DNA of 64,000 nucleotides from Mantis religiosa (lineage: Eukaryota > Arthropoda > Insecta > Mantodea > Mantidae): positions 50,945,875-51,009,874 of the forward strand of contig CM060947.1 in NCBI GenBank assembly GCA_030765055.1, read 5' to 3'. Position numbers and translations under genes: made by a program. Within the stretch, counting starts at the first letter, position 1. Every line of letters starts with the position of its first letter. A model generated the notes under the pieces. It did not search any database. It was given only the letters and a program-made list of their open reading frames with translations, and was not told the origin of the DNA. Below, in pieces: positions 11,427 to 22,149 of this stretch.

Positions 11427-11960
11427 TCGAGCGCGTTGGTTCAGGTGGTTTCGTCTGTGGCGTGGTTTCTGGAAGCCCGGGTTTGATTCCCTTGTCCTCC
11501 ATATCTGACCCATGAGTCTTTTCCAGGGTTTTTGTGGGGTCGTCAGGCTGGGGAGGTTAATTACATCCCCCGCATTTCCTGCCCCTTCATTTCATATATC
11601 TCTCATCTGATGGTGTCTATCCAGTATCTCGGCGTTGCATGGCAGGTTCATATCCTACTGGTGAACACTTTCTTTTCCGATGAGACGGTCTCAGGTGCCT
11701 GGGCCGATCTTGAGGGCCAATTCAGGACCTCAGTGGGTGGGATTTCTGTTGTATTGGCCTAACCGGGAGTTTGCAACTGGCTAATTATATGGGTCCTTCC
11801 CTCTGCACTGTCGTGACTCCTTGGTATGGCCACTCTCTGTCTCCTCTCACCTCATCCTTCCCTCTGGGTTCCCCACTTGGGACAAACGGACCAAGTTTGA
11901 ACCTCGGTGCCGAATCCCCTCCGCAGCGTAGTCCATAGTTCCAATCCATACGCTCTTTTG
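11427..11960 (+). mobile_element. Family-D repeat, near full length
   Basis: A long tRNA-headed SINE-like element (my family D, about 560-630 bp when complete). In order: A-box-like TTGGTTCAGGTGGTTTC near 11435, B-box-like GGGTTTGATTCCC near 11478, TTAATTACATCCCCCGCATTTCC near 11560-11582, ATCTCATCTGATGGTG, GTTGCATGGCAGGTTCATATCC, TGACTCCTTGGTATGGCC near 11815, and the terminal GCCGAATCCCCTCCGCAGCG near 11909. Other copies are at 19562-20770 (two, nested), 49022-50105, 53935-54413 and 61455-61888. Confidence 0.85.
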
Positions 11961-13249
11961 CTACCAAAGGTGAGATATAAACATCATCCTTAGTCGGCAT
12001 GGACGACATGGGTGATATATTTGTTCACATTTGGCAGTAAGCAAATCGAGAAGTTTAACAGTTCAAGCCACTCTATGCTCCGACCCCGCTTTTCTCATAG
12101 ACAGTAGTAGAGGAAGCAAATAGGATTTCCATGAAAGCTTTGCAGAAAAGTGGAGAATTTCACAGAATAGCAACACATCGAGACTTTGGTTGGTGGTTGT
12201 GCAAATGATTGGATAGACTGGTCCCTTGTATGGCAATCCCTGGAAGAATTGCATATCCTAACACGAGTGAAGAGCCAGTTGGCGGTAATTAAAGGAGTCC
12301 CTGACAGGGAAGCTGATTGATGGAAATATTGCGGGACAGCACAATGAGGACATGCGTTATCCAGCCGTGTCATTACGCTCCGAATTGAATATACTGCCAC
12401 AACGTCAGAAACACACCAATTTGCTGACTTAGCACTTGCTGCTGTGATGGCTTTTATTGCGTCATCAGTGGCGGTACCTGATTTATTGACGAGCTAACAC
12501 CCGTGTTAATTTGGCGGAAGATAAAAGGCGTACTTATTTGTCCTGGAAAATATCCTTTCTATTTACTTTAGCAAAGATTCATTACAGGTAAAGGATTAAA
12601 CGACATTTGTTAGGGTGTTAATGAAAAATTAACATATATAACACACGCACCAGTCGATCCAACTATAAGCATTTCAAACATAGTTGTACTTTACTACGTA
12701 ATTACAGCAAACAGAAATATGGTATACCACCCAAAACATAAGTATAGAATAAAATTTTGAGGGACCCTCAATTAAAAATACGTCATTAGAAAAGCATCCC
12801 CGCTCACGCCTGAGTATGTCTACGGACACATAACTGAAAACCAGAAGTAGGTATTTAAATTAAACGTCCTATGTGGCATAGCACGAAGATTTTTAGGGAA
12901 ACCCCCACCTCAAACTATCGTTTACATTGTATATGGTACATAACATCGTTTTATTATATATTTAATTTTGATTTTCTCAAAAATTCCTCTTAAGTATTAT
13001 AAGTATTATAATTTTCGTCACAAATTATAGGCATGCGGGATTTTATTTTTAGAAATTATCGTTGAAATCCTCTACATTTTAAATGACTTTGGCATAGACT
13101 TGTATACCTGCTAAACGTTAACCACTAGACGAAAATGCACTATGTATATAAAATAACATAACGTTCTTCAAACACTCCATTTCAAATAATTTTTATGGCA
13201 TAAGACATTTATTTCCTAGGTGTCCAGTGTTCAGTCCTTTAGTCTTTGA
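11961..13249. other. Unassigned DNA
   Basis: Moderate GC at 12060-12430 with several short frames on the minus strand (for example 12095-12400), none with a motif I recognise. The remainder is AT-rich. Confidence 0.45.
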
Positions 13250-13451
13250 GGGCCGTATTCATAGTCAGACTTGGTCCGGACCAACTTCATACTTCCTGTG
13301 GACTAACGGTGGACCACTGATTTTCTTATCAATAGACCGGGATTAGCGATAGTCCGGGAACAAAACACGTTGGTCCGGTTCAAATTTTGGTTCGCTTCCG
13401 AGGGGTATTTTAAAGGCGGACTATCTTTACAACATAGACGACAATGAAGTA

Positions 13452-13736
13452 ATGAATGTTTCTGTAGCGTGTAGAATTCGTGAAATAAGACGACAAAGGA
13501 ACACTTATCTACCAAGAATAGAAATTATTGCGAAGTACGACGGTCTAAACTTCAAAAGCAGATACAGGTTTAGTAAAGCGAACGCCAGAAAGCTGATAGA
13601 AATGATTCGTCCTAACCTGTACGTCACGGACGATAACCGAGGCCTGAGTATGTCAATTGACACTCAAATCGTAACAGCACTTCAGTATTATGCAAGAAAA
13701 GGATATCAAGACAACACTGCTGTCCTGAATCAGTAA
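13452..13736 (+). pseudogene. Harbinger transposase, N-terminal fragment
   Basis: A 94-codon frame. RYRFSKANARKLIEMIRPNL followed by a DDNRGLSMSIDTQIVTALQYYA-like block is the N-terminal HTH region of HARBI1-like transposases (key parts: RFSK, NRGL, TALQYYA). Family members are about 350-400 residues with a downstream DDE domain. Here the frame stops at 13736 and no DDE block follows, so it cannot be active. The start at 13452 is the first in-frame ATG, 188 bp inside the left terminal repeat. Confidence 0.8.
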
Positions 13737-13904
13737 GCAGCATTATCAGCAAACTCGTTATAAATTTCTCTCCATGCCTCCTCCTTTCTCACATTGTATT
13801 CGTCGATACGGATTTATTTTCTATAATGTTCATTCTTTTTCGGACTAGACAAAACATTGTTCTTCCTCTGACCAATTGATACCACGCTTCTTCATATTCT
13901 CCAT
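13731..13904 (-). pseudogene. Myb/SANT-like accessory protein of the Harbinger element, broken
   Basis: On the minus strand, starting at an ATG at 13902-13904: MENMKKRGINWSEEEQCFV, then a stop; in a shifted frame MNIIENKSVST and then KEEAWREIYNEFAD, ending at a TGA at 13731-13733. The NWSEEE...IIENK...AWREIYNEF pattern matches the Myb/trihelix-like protein that PIF/Harbinger elements encode for DNA binding and nuclear import of transposase. At least one frameshift and one premature stop are present. It converges on the transposase fragment, the two frames meeting around 13735. Confidence 0.72.
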
Positions 13905-14221
13905 ATTCACAGCACACCAAACTTATTGCCAAACATCAAATAGCAGCAGCAACTGTAAGAGTGCTTAAGAAACAGCTGTGAAACTACCACAGAGATTTAT
14001 AAACTTGTAGGTACACTGTGGTTTGTTTAGCACTCTATGGGAGTCGCGCATGCGCAGAAGAACCTTTCTACGTCGTGTAACATTTGCTCCGTGCTAATCC
14101 ACGGCTTTACTTGGTTCGAGGCTTTTTATCGTCTTTGAATACCATAAGTTAGACCGCCTTTGGTCCGGACCAAGTTAGTCGAAGGTAGTCTAGACTAAAG
14201 TGATAGCTATGAATACGGCCC

Positions 14222-14923
<702 letters not shown>

Positions 14924-15045
14924 AGACTCTGGAAGTGTATATTTTTCTAAGTCCACAACGTTTCCATCACCGGTTTACAATGGTGTCACGGAACGCGTGT
15001 GTTTAGCTTCGTTCTACTGAATCCTCTCAATTGAGTCTCAGTTAC

Positions 15046-15119
15046 TCAACGTGCACTGATAGCCGAGCGGTTATAGACAAGTATGTAGGAGTTAGACCTA
15101 CAAAGTTTCGAATCCCAAA
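15046..15119 (+). other. tRNA-like sequence, target of a family-F insertion
   Basis: ATAGCCGAGCGGTTATAG near 15058 is A-box-like and TTTCGAATCCC near 15107 is B-box-like, resembling a tRNA or tRNA-headed repeat. The family-F element begins immediately downstream. Confidence 0.5.
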
Positions 15120-15132
15120 CATAATTTTGATT

Positions 15133-15647
15133 AATTGTTCTGTCACATTTAAGCCGTGTGTAGGACGCACTATGTAAGGGTAGAGCCAGACTGAAAAATT
15201 CAATGCCATAGCCGGGATTTGAACCACGGATCTTCTGGTTTCCGTCCAGCCGCTCGAAACCTTTGAGCTACTATGCCCAACGTGCCAACATGAAATTAAA
15301 TTCTCCAACTGACTCGTGTTTTTCCCGGTAAAGCACTAGGAGTTCTCATAAACACATGAGACAGCTACCTTAATGGCGACTTACTCTGCTATAAGTACTT
15401 TAAGGTCCGGGCTTTATAGTTCGAACCACTATTAGGTACAGTTAATGGAAATTAATTGTTCTTCCAACACTAGCCATGTGCAGGACGCACTACGAAAGGG
15501 TAGAGCCAGACTTAAATATTCAATGCCATAGCCTGGATTTGAACCACGGATCTTCTGGTCTCCGTCCAGCCGCTCTAAACCGTTTAGAAGATCTGTGCTT
15601 CAAATCCCGGCTATGGCATTGAATTTTTCAGTCTGGCTCTACCCTTT
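15133..15647. mobile_element. Family-F element, inverted-dimer type, with 13-bp target duplication
   Basis: The whole block is bounded by a perfect 13-bp duplication, cataattttgatt, at 15120-15132 and 15648-15660. Inside are two minus-oriented tRNA-like units (about 15180-15300 and 15497-15580; B box GGATTTGAACC, A box close to TTGAGCTACTATG reversed). An abutting plus-oriented unit follows (15588-15647; TTCAAATCCCGGCTATGG). The last two form an inverted repeat of about 60 bp with a very short loop near 15580. The left and right ends are therefore inverted copies of the same 'GCCAGACTGAAAAATTCAATG' type sequence. Both outer ends coincide with the duplication, so the inverted structure appears to have inserted as one unit. 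Confidence 0.82.
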
Positions 15648-15660
15648 CATAATTTTGATT

Positions 15661-17576
15661 TTTTATTGTAGAAATACAAAATGATATTACGCACATTGTA
15701 ATATATCTTTCAATTGCGAAGGTTTACTTAATTTTATGACAGTTTAGAAACACACTACTTTGCTTTTGGACAAAATAAAATTAATAAATATTTTATTCTT
15801 ATAAGTAAAATCAAATCAAAATTGAACTTTACTTAGTATCCGGTCTGTAAACCCTCTGTTTATACTGCTGCCCTCATTCTACCAGGTATGGATGAGACCT
15901 AGTGACATTTTCACGAAAGGATACCTCACATTATGTGTAAGCACCATTCATAACAGATGAATGAACCCGAATGTTTACACAATCAATACTAAGGCAATTT
16001 TTATTAACTTTGCATTTATTTTAAGACGATAAGAATGTGTTATTTGCATTTTATAAACGAATTTGCTTAAAATATGAGTATTTATCTTCTGCAGGAAACA
16101 CACAAGGCATTGTTATTAAAGTAGCAATAATATAAAGAAATAGGCAATGAAGGCTTCAAACTCATTTTGGTCCACTTACGAGACATGCGTTTTACCACTC
16201 GGCTACCATCCATACGGCCAAGCCGCAAAGCATCTCCCTGTATATCGCTTACCTTTGAAATGAAGCCACAGTGGTATTAAAGCGTATATTGTGAACGCAG
16301 CGTCATTGAATGCTTAAGATGTTTCCTGAGTTGCAATTTTGTTAGGAAATAAGAAATCATTAGCCACGCAAACTATGTTTGGAGAAAAAGGAATTACTGG
16401 TGGCTAAAGCAGTGAACTCGGACAGGAAATCCATTAGCACAGTATTCCAGTAATTGTAACCTTTTGAACTAATGACCACATATAAATAATAAGTGAGGCA
16501 ACAGACAGCCTTTGTTAAATACATTATTGCATTTCACTAAATAATCTACTTCGCCACATGCTTGATATACTAGCTAGGGGTTCGCTACTTGTATTTCTGT
16601 GATTCATCGCAAAGTTTCTTCTATTGTTAGCGGAAATAGGTATTTCTAATCTTACATTCATTGATACTTCAGCTATTAAAAGATAATATTCTATATACTT
16701 CAAGAATTATAGTTTACAGTTCGAAATATTCAGAAACAGTTTAATTTTGCATTCTTAAACAGTTGGCAGTTCGCTTTAACTAGCTCACTTATTAACGACC
16801 ACTAAATTCATCTGTCAAGTTAACCGTTGGTGACCATTCTCACATATATTCATGCGCAACTTGAAAAAGAGATCCTATAGTTCACCATGGTAGCAGCTGG
16901 CAGCCGATTTATCACGGTTGAGACATCAAAAGTTAGTCGCTCGCGTTTTAGGTGTAGAGTGTTACCTTTCGAACACTGTAACTTCTGTATCATCCCTAAA
17001 TGCTGTTGACATGGGAAAGTTACAGCTTAACGTGAAAGCGACACTTAACTTACCAGTAATCGAGACTTTAACTTGAACATGCCAGACATAATCTGCCTAA
17101 CGAGGTGCGAGCACAACTTTAGTAAACGAGCCCAATTTTTGTTTCATTTCTGAGAGTAGTTGTTCTGCACAAAGAGCCAAGTTTTGCTGTTGGGAGAGGC
17201 TGTTATCGTAAACAGTCCTGTGAAGAGGTCATAAGTTGCCGAGGGTCCCGCGGCTCGATGTAACTAGGCTATTTATCAACCTACGGGCCCCCTCGATTAA
17301 AATCACTAATATACGAGGATTGAAACTGTTGCCAAAAAATGCCAGAACTTCAGGGTTCGCGTGAATAAAACCGTACATTTAGTAGGCAGAACACATATTG
17401 TGTTTTAGAAGTTTCATAGTGAAATGTTACCCGAAATACATTTTTGAGGCCCCTTAAAAATAAACCTTTATTAAAAAATAGGTGTTACACTCTCAAAGTT
17501 TCTTTATCAATTCTTTAACAAATTAATTTACTAAAAGATAGGAATGGCACATAAGCACTCAAAACAAGTAAGCTGC
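15661..17576. other. Unassigned AT-rich DNA
   Basis: Nothing recognised apart from a tRNA-like relic at 16150-16222. No long frame. Confidence 0.5.
16150..16222 (-). other. tRNA-like relic
   Basis: On the minus strand GGTAGCCGAGTGGTAAAAC resembles a tRNA D-arm/A box and AGTTTGAAGCC a degraded B box about 45 bp later. It does not fold cleanly, so it is probably a SINE head or tRNA pseudogene. Confidence 0.4.
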
Positions 17577-17790
17577 CACCGCGCCTCAGTAGCATAGATG
17601 ATAGCGTGTCTGCCTTACGTTCAAGAGGTCCCGAGTTCGAATCTCGGTTAGGGCGAGTTACCTGGATAAGGATTTTCCAGGGGTTTTCCTGACGAATATC
17701 AGGTAACTCTAAGCTCCATGGGCCTCAGACTTATTTGAACATCGTCCGATATGACTTAACTTTGGAGGACGTAAATTACAAGAAAAGGTT
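17577..17790 (+). mobile_element. SINE-B copy
   Basis: SINE-B in plus orientation: CGCCTCAGTAGCATAGATG head near 17581, B box GAGTTCGAATCTCGG near 17632, TTTTCCAGGGGTTTTCC, then GACTTAACTTTGGAGGACG at the end, with an A-rich tail near 17775-17787. A short internal deletion removes part of the mid body. Confidence 0.88.
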
Positions 17791-17834
17791 TGCATCCCAT
17801 TGTATATCACATCTCCTAGTGACTCACCGGAGAA

Positions 17835-17985
17835 ATACGATTCAGTTGGAGAATTTAGTGTCATGCAGGCGTTTTACTATGGTAGTTCAACGATTTACAA
17901 CAAGCAGACAGAGCCTGGGAGATTCGAGGTTTAAATCCCGGCTGTGTCATTGAATGTTTCAGCCTGAATCTACCTATCCAATTTG
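17835..17985 (+). mobile_element. Family-F monomer, diverged
   Basis: Recognised by GTTGGAGAATTTAGTGTCATG, GGTAGTTCAACG (A-box-like), GGTTTAAATCCCGGCTGTG (B box) and TGAATGTTTCAGCC. No inverted partner is seen nearby. Confidence 0.75.
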
Positions 17986-18513
17986 AAGAATATTTTTATT
18001 ACATATGTCCCTGTAGGTTCAGTGGGAATAGGAGAATAAGTAAGTAGGCTCAAGTGATAGTCATATGTTTTGAAACCTGGCCGCTTAAGAAGGGATAATA
18101 AAGAAGGGAAAATAAAAAAGAACAGACAAATCACCACTTGAGAAACAAACAGTAGTTTTCCACTTGATAAATGTCTTTTTAAAATTCAAACTATAAGAAA
18201 GAATATCTAGAGGAAACTTTGAAAGGAGGATTGTTTCATTTATAGGGACGATGGTCATGATGTGATGCAAGATGCTCCACGTTCATTATCTGGAACCTGG
18301 TTTCTGGAACTTACCACAGCTGCTCTCGTGTTAGCATGAAGATCTATTTTTCAGGGTGTTGTCGCAGATGAGAAGGATGGTGAATTTGTAGGAAAATTAA
18401 ATAATTTTCTATAGGCTTCTTTTCCAAAATTATATTATGATTTAATTAAACCTCTCTGAAACACTGAATGAATAATAGTTTTATTTGTTCCATTTATACC
18501 CCGCCTTTAACTG
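17986..18513. other. Unassigned DNA
   Basis: Contains one diverged unit of the 9.7-kb tandem repeat (about 18140-18215); otherwise nothing recognised. Confidence 0.5.
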
Positions 18514-18523
18514 CAATAGTCAT

Positions 18524-18751
18524 ATCGGCGGCCGTTCTACTTTGGAACACATCGAAGGTGTTAACTCGTATTCGTTGGGTTTTAATAATTAGATCACGCA
18601 CACATTCGCACTCTCATTCATACTTCCAGACTCTTGGGAAGATGAGCTATTATCTTGGTCAGAGAAAAATCCCCACCCCATCGCCGGGAATCGAACCTGG
18701 GACCCCTAGCACGGCAAGCAGGTGCTCCACCGACTGAGCTACGTGGCTAGC
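18524..18751 (-). mobile_element. SINE-C with tRNA-like head and 10-bp target duplication
   Basis: The minus strand starts with a well-formed tRNA-like head: CACGTAGCTCAGTCGG (A box) and CCAGGTTCGATTCCCGG (B box), followed by about 150 bp of unique body ending in GTTCCAAAGTAGAACGGCC. The duplication caatagtcat at 18514-18523 and 18752-18761 brackets it. It is the only copy in the window, and its head is the best preserved of all the SINEs, suggesting a young copy. The anticodon stem does not pair well, so it is not a functional tRNA. Confidence 0.88.
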
Positions 18752-18813
18752 CAATAGTCATTTTTGTGAAAGTGAATATTACGTGTTTTTAAAGAAATTG
18801 TATTATTTATACA

Positions 18814-18840
18814 TTTTTTTTTTTTTTTTTTTTTTTTTTT
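18814..18840 (+). repeat. Poly(T) tract, 27 bp
   Basis: Uninterrupted T run, possibly the tail of a minus-strand retroposon. The sequence to its right is not recognised. Confidence 0.9.
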
Positions 18841-19335
18841 GTCACCGCGTCCTGTCCTTAGACTTAGGTCTACCACACACGTCCGATCTCTACGGCGGCT
18901 GAATGCAGAAGAATGGATGCTAGCTTCGACCAATTTCAAGTTATTGGACCTGCCGTTGCTATGGCAACTCAGCATCTTTCTATTAGTTCACGATACATCC
19001 TATTATAACAGTGTCCGTTGTAGTATTTAATAATATTTCCACAATTTTTCTTTTAAATCAATTCTTTACACTATGTAACATTAATAATAATATTGTTGTT
19101 ATTAAAATCATGATTAATGTTCAGTTTCCTTTTCTTGTATCTATCTGATCACTTTCACAATTTTTATCTTAAGCCTCGTACCCTATCCTTTACAATCACA
19201 AATAATTTTAAATAAAATTAAATCTAATCTAACAGTTTCAAGTTATCTCCATCAACATTACTTCACATAAACTGTATAATGAAAAGATATTTACATTTTT
19301 TGTGTATTATTTTAATTTAACTTCTCTAACAAGAG
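18841..19335. other. Unassigned DNA right of the poly(T) tract
   Basis: Moderately CpG-rich at 18841-18970, then AT-rich. It could be a processed minus-strand retroposon ending in the poly(T), but no protein is recognised. Confidence 0.4.
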
Positions 19336-19344
19336 TTAGAAGGA

Positions 19345-19498
19345 AAGTTATATGGAAAGGTAGAGTCAGAATTAAAAATTCAGTACCATAGCCAAGATTT
19401 GAACCAGAGATGTTCTGGTCTCCGTCCGGCTGCTTTTAAACGTTGAGCTACTTTGGCCAACATGCCAATACGACATTAGTCCAATTAATTTCCAAAAA
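19345..19498 (-). mobile_element. Family-F monomer with 9-bp duplication
   Basis: A single minus-oriented tRNA-like unit (B box GATTTGAACC near 19395, A box near 19445) with the F tail. It is flanked by ttagaagga at 19336-19344 and 19499-19507. This shows that F also exists as a monomer. Confidence 0.75.
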
Positions 19499-19561
19499 TT
19501 AGAAGGAGGAATACAGAAGTGAAGCCTTATTATTGTTCGATTATTTCTTACGGATTCACAG

Positions 19562-20770
19562 AAAGATTTCAGAATTTCAAAATCAAGGTGTAGGAAATCG
19601 ACTGGGCCACGCTACGAAGGGTATTAGGCACAGAGGTCCAAACTTGGTTTATTGTACGTAAGCCCCAAGTGAGGCACTTCCGGGAGGATTGGGATTTGGG
19701 ATTTCATTACGAAGGGGATTCGTCCATAGGTCACCATGCTGGGCCCTTTGTTCCTATGCCCCCCTTTCCTCCGAGAGGAAAGATGAGGTGAAGGAGACAG
19801 AGGGCGGCCGAACCAAAGAGCCCCGTCAGTATAGAGGGCAGGGTCCCTAGAGTTTACTTGGATAGAGACCTCCCCCGACAGGCCAGGACAATGAACCCGC
19901 TCCCCTGCAGCAGGACGGCAACGAGCTCAGCACCCGAGTCCTAATGGTGTTATGCAGGCGATCTGAGCCCCAAAGGTCTCTGGCTGGCGGTCCCGAAATG
20001 GTCCCAGCAGAGAAGCTGAGGCCGGTAACTGACCTGCCGGAGGAGGAAGTAGTTTTCCTCAGAGCATATCATCCTGCCATGCACCACCGAGATACCCGCC
20101 GACACTTCTACCCTGAAAGAGACCACCAGATGAGAGATGATATGAAGTGATAATGGAGATGAAATGGAGGGACAGGAAATTAACCTACCCAGCATTCGTC
20201 TAGCGAACTAGGAAAACCCCAAAAAATCTCATGAATCAGGTAGGTCGCCCACGGGAGTCAAACTCGGGCCTCCCTAATAAGGGCCACATACCAAACCGCC
20301 TGAGCCATCCCACTTGGTCCCCCGGGAGGAAGGACGCGGTGATAGGAGACAGAGGGCAGCCGAGTCAAGGAGCCACGAAGGTGCAGAGGGCAGGAGTTTT
20401 ACACTTTACCAGTTCGAAGCACCTCGGTAGCCCAGTAAAACCGGCATCCTACCCTACTGTGGTCCGGAAATGGTCCCACCAGACTGGGTTCGGTGACTGG
20501 TGACCGTCCTACCGGTGGAGGAATTTTACCAAGAGAACATCATCCTGCCATTCAACGTCGAGATAGGCGTCGATGAGGGATGATGTGAAATTATAATGGA
20601 ACATTAAATGAAGGGACGGGAAATTCTGGGAATGTAATTACGCTAAACAGAATTCGCCTGGCGACCCGTCAAAAGCCCCGGAAAAACCCTCAGAACACTA
20701 GGTGGGCCACGGGAATCGAACCCGTACCGTCCGAGTGCGGCCTTAATGAGCCAGCCCGCTCGACAAGATA
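19562..20770 (-). mobile_element. Family-D copy split by a second D insertion
   Basis: The minus strand starts with a clear head near 20765-20700: GGCTGGCTCATTAAGGCCGC (A box) and GGGTTCGATTCCCG (B box). It continues through the D body to 20331, is interrupted by another D element (19689-20321), then resumes at 19679 and ends near 19565 with the D terminal block. About 560 bp of its own sequence is present, close to full length. Confidence 0.85.
19689..20321 (-). mobile_element. Family-D copy inserted in another family-D copy
   Basis: A complete minus-oriented D element: head GGATGGCTCAGGCGG near 20305 and B box GAGTTTGACTCCCG near 20258, then the body, then the terminal TTCGTAATGAAATCCCAAATCCC near 19692-19715. 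The 9-bp duplication ccgggagga is at 19680-19688 and 20322-20330. Both copies share orientation, so without the duplication this would look like a tandem array. Confidence 0.88.
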
Positions 20771-21396
20771 TAAGTACTCGATGTTAAAAATTTCTAGTCG
20801 AATAAAGAGTAAGAACATAAAATAACATTTTAAATATAGTCATGAAAATGTGAATTCCTGTTTTGACCATTAAATGAACACTTAGTTTATCATAGGTGAG
20901 CTATGGGGAAATACATATACCATCAGAGGAAGTAAGGAGGTTAAACAGTTTCAGTTACGATACCCTTTATGTTAATGGGATTCAAACCCGCCACTTGTGC
21001 ATGAGGAGACGCGCTGAATGGACCTGTTAGCCCATCCCTACCTCCGAGGGATCAGGTGGATATTGTTACATACCTGGTATATCATTACCGCTATTGTTAC
21101 CTGTGTTAATTAGCCCTACGGTTACAGCGGCGTTATCCGTCATTACCAACATGACCTCAGCAATTAGCCCCTACCAACCTAATTGTAATATCTTTAATTT
21201 TATAGCATATCGCTTTCCGAACATTGTGTTTCATTATGATACAACTGTGGGCCTTCAGGTTTTGTACTGTGCTGTATCTAAAAATTATGTGTGGTTAGTT
21301 GTTCACTTGTTTACCGAAGTCTAAACTAATTCAATGAAAATTTCACTGTATTGGTCAGATTTATCACAGGGAAGTACTTGAAGCTCCGCCGAGCTG
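20771..21396. other. Unassigned DNA with a tRNA-like relic
   Basis: Only the tRNA-like sequence at 20978-21048 is noted. ORF-poor. Confidence 0.5.
20978..21048 (-). other. tRNA-like relic
   Basis: On the minus strand GATGGGCTAACAGGTCC is A-box-like and GCGGGTTTGAATCCC is a good B box, with tRNA-like spacing. The stems are imperfect. Confidence 0.45.
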
Positions 21397-22149
21397 CCGA
21401 TACTCCAAACAGTATTCGTCTAATCGTAGCACATAGAATATAACAAGCACAATCATAAAAATATAGATAAGAAACGAACAATAACTATTTCCTTAACTCT
21501 GTTGATATCTACATTTAAACATAAAACACAATTTGGGTTCATATATTGCATATTTAGTGAAAAGACCTACGTTATTTAAAATCATGTCCCGTTTAATGCC
21601 TAACAAGTATTCGTCTAGTAAACAGGATCCCAGGTATGATGCCTCACTTACACACACCCCTCTCTTTTCCTTATGCAGCTGTGTTTCATCCACTGTCATT
21701 GACAGTTCCATCTCTGTTTTCAAAGCCGTTTACTGCTATTCAAGTAATATGGGCCAAAAACGTCGTGAAACTACAAAACAAGAGAGTGAAATGTGCATCA
21801 GGTTGTATAAAGAGAGAAAATCTTTTCAAGAAATTGGAAAAAAAAAAACCATTGGGAGACCTACCAGTACAGTGAAGAATTTTATATACAGGTTTGATCA
21901 GAACAAAACTTACTAAAATCAATCAAGAAACGATCGTCCTGCAGTCTATCCAAGATGGAGAAACGGCGGTTACTTAGAGAAGTCAAGAAAATCCTAAACT
22001 AGGTGCTCCAAAACTTGCTATTGCAGTTCAAGCACACACAGGAAAGTCTATTTCAGTGCAAACTATAAGAAACGTGCTTTATGAAGCTGAGTATGGAGGC
22101 CGAACACCCGTAGAATACCATAATTCATTAAAATCAACAGAAAGAAACG

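Larger units (their letters stand above)
13250..14221 (+). mobile_element. PIF/Harbinger-type DNA transposon, 972 bp, defective
   Basis: Perfect 15-bp terminal inverted repeats, gggccgtattcatag (13250-13264) and its reverse complement (14207-14221). The 14-bp perfect palindrome ttggtccggacca(a) occurs inside both ends (about 13271-13285 and 14159-14172), with related half-sites near 13369. Internally there is a Harbinger-like transposase N-terminus on the plus strand and a Myb-like protein remnant on the minus strand. That two-gene content is typical of PIF/Harbinger elements. The expected 3-bp TWA duplication is not evident. A 7-bp agtcttt occurs on both flanks (13241-13247 and 14223-14229) and may be chance or an unusual duplication. 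Confidence 0.85.

Noticed and set aside
18674..18751. Functional tRNA gene
   Set aside because: The A and B boxes are excellent, but the anticodon stem pairs poorly and the sequence is the head of a SINE with target duplications.
19562..20770. Tandem duplication of family D
   Set aside because: The ccgggagga duplication and the resumption of the outer copy show a nested insertion.
21636..21875. Separate gene overlapping the Tc1-like transposase start
   Set aside because: Out-of-frame shadow of the transposase N-terminus and its terminal repeat.
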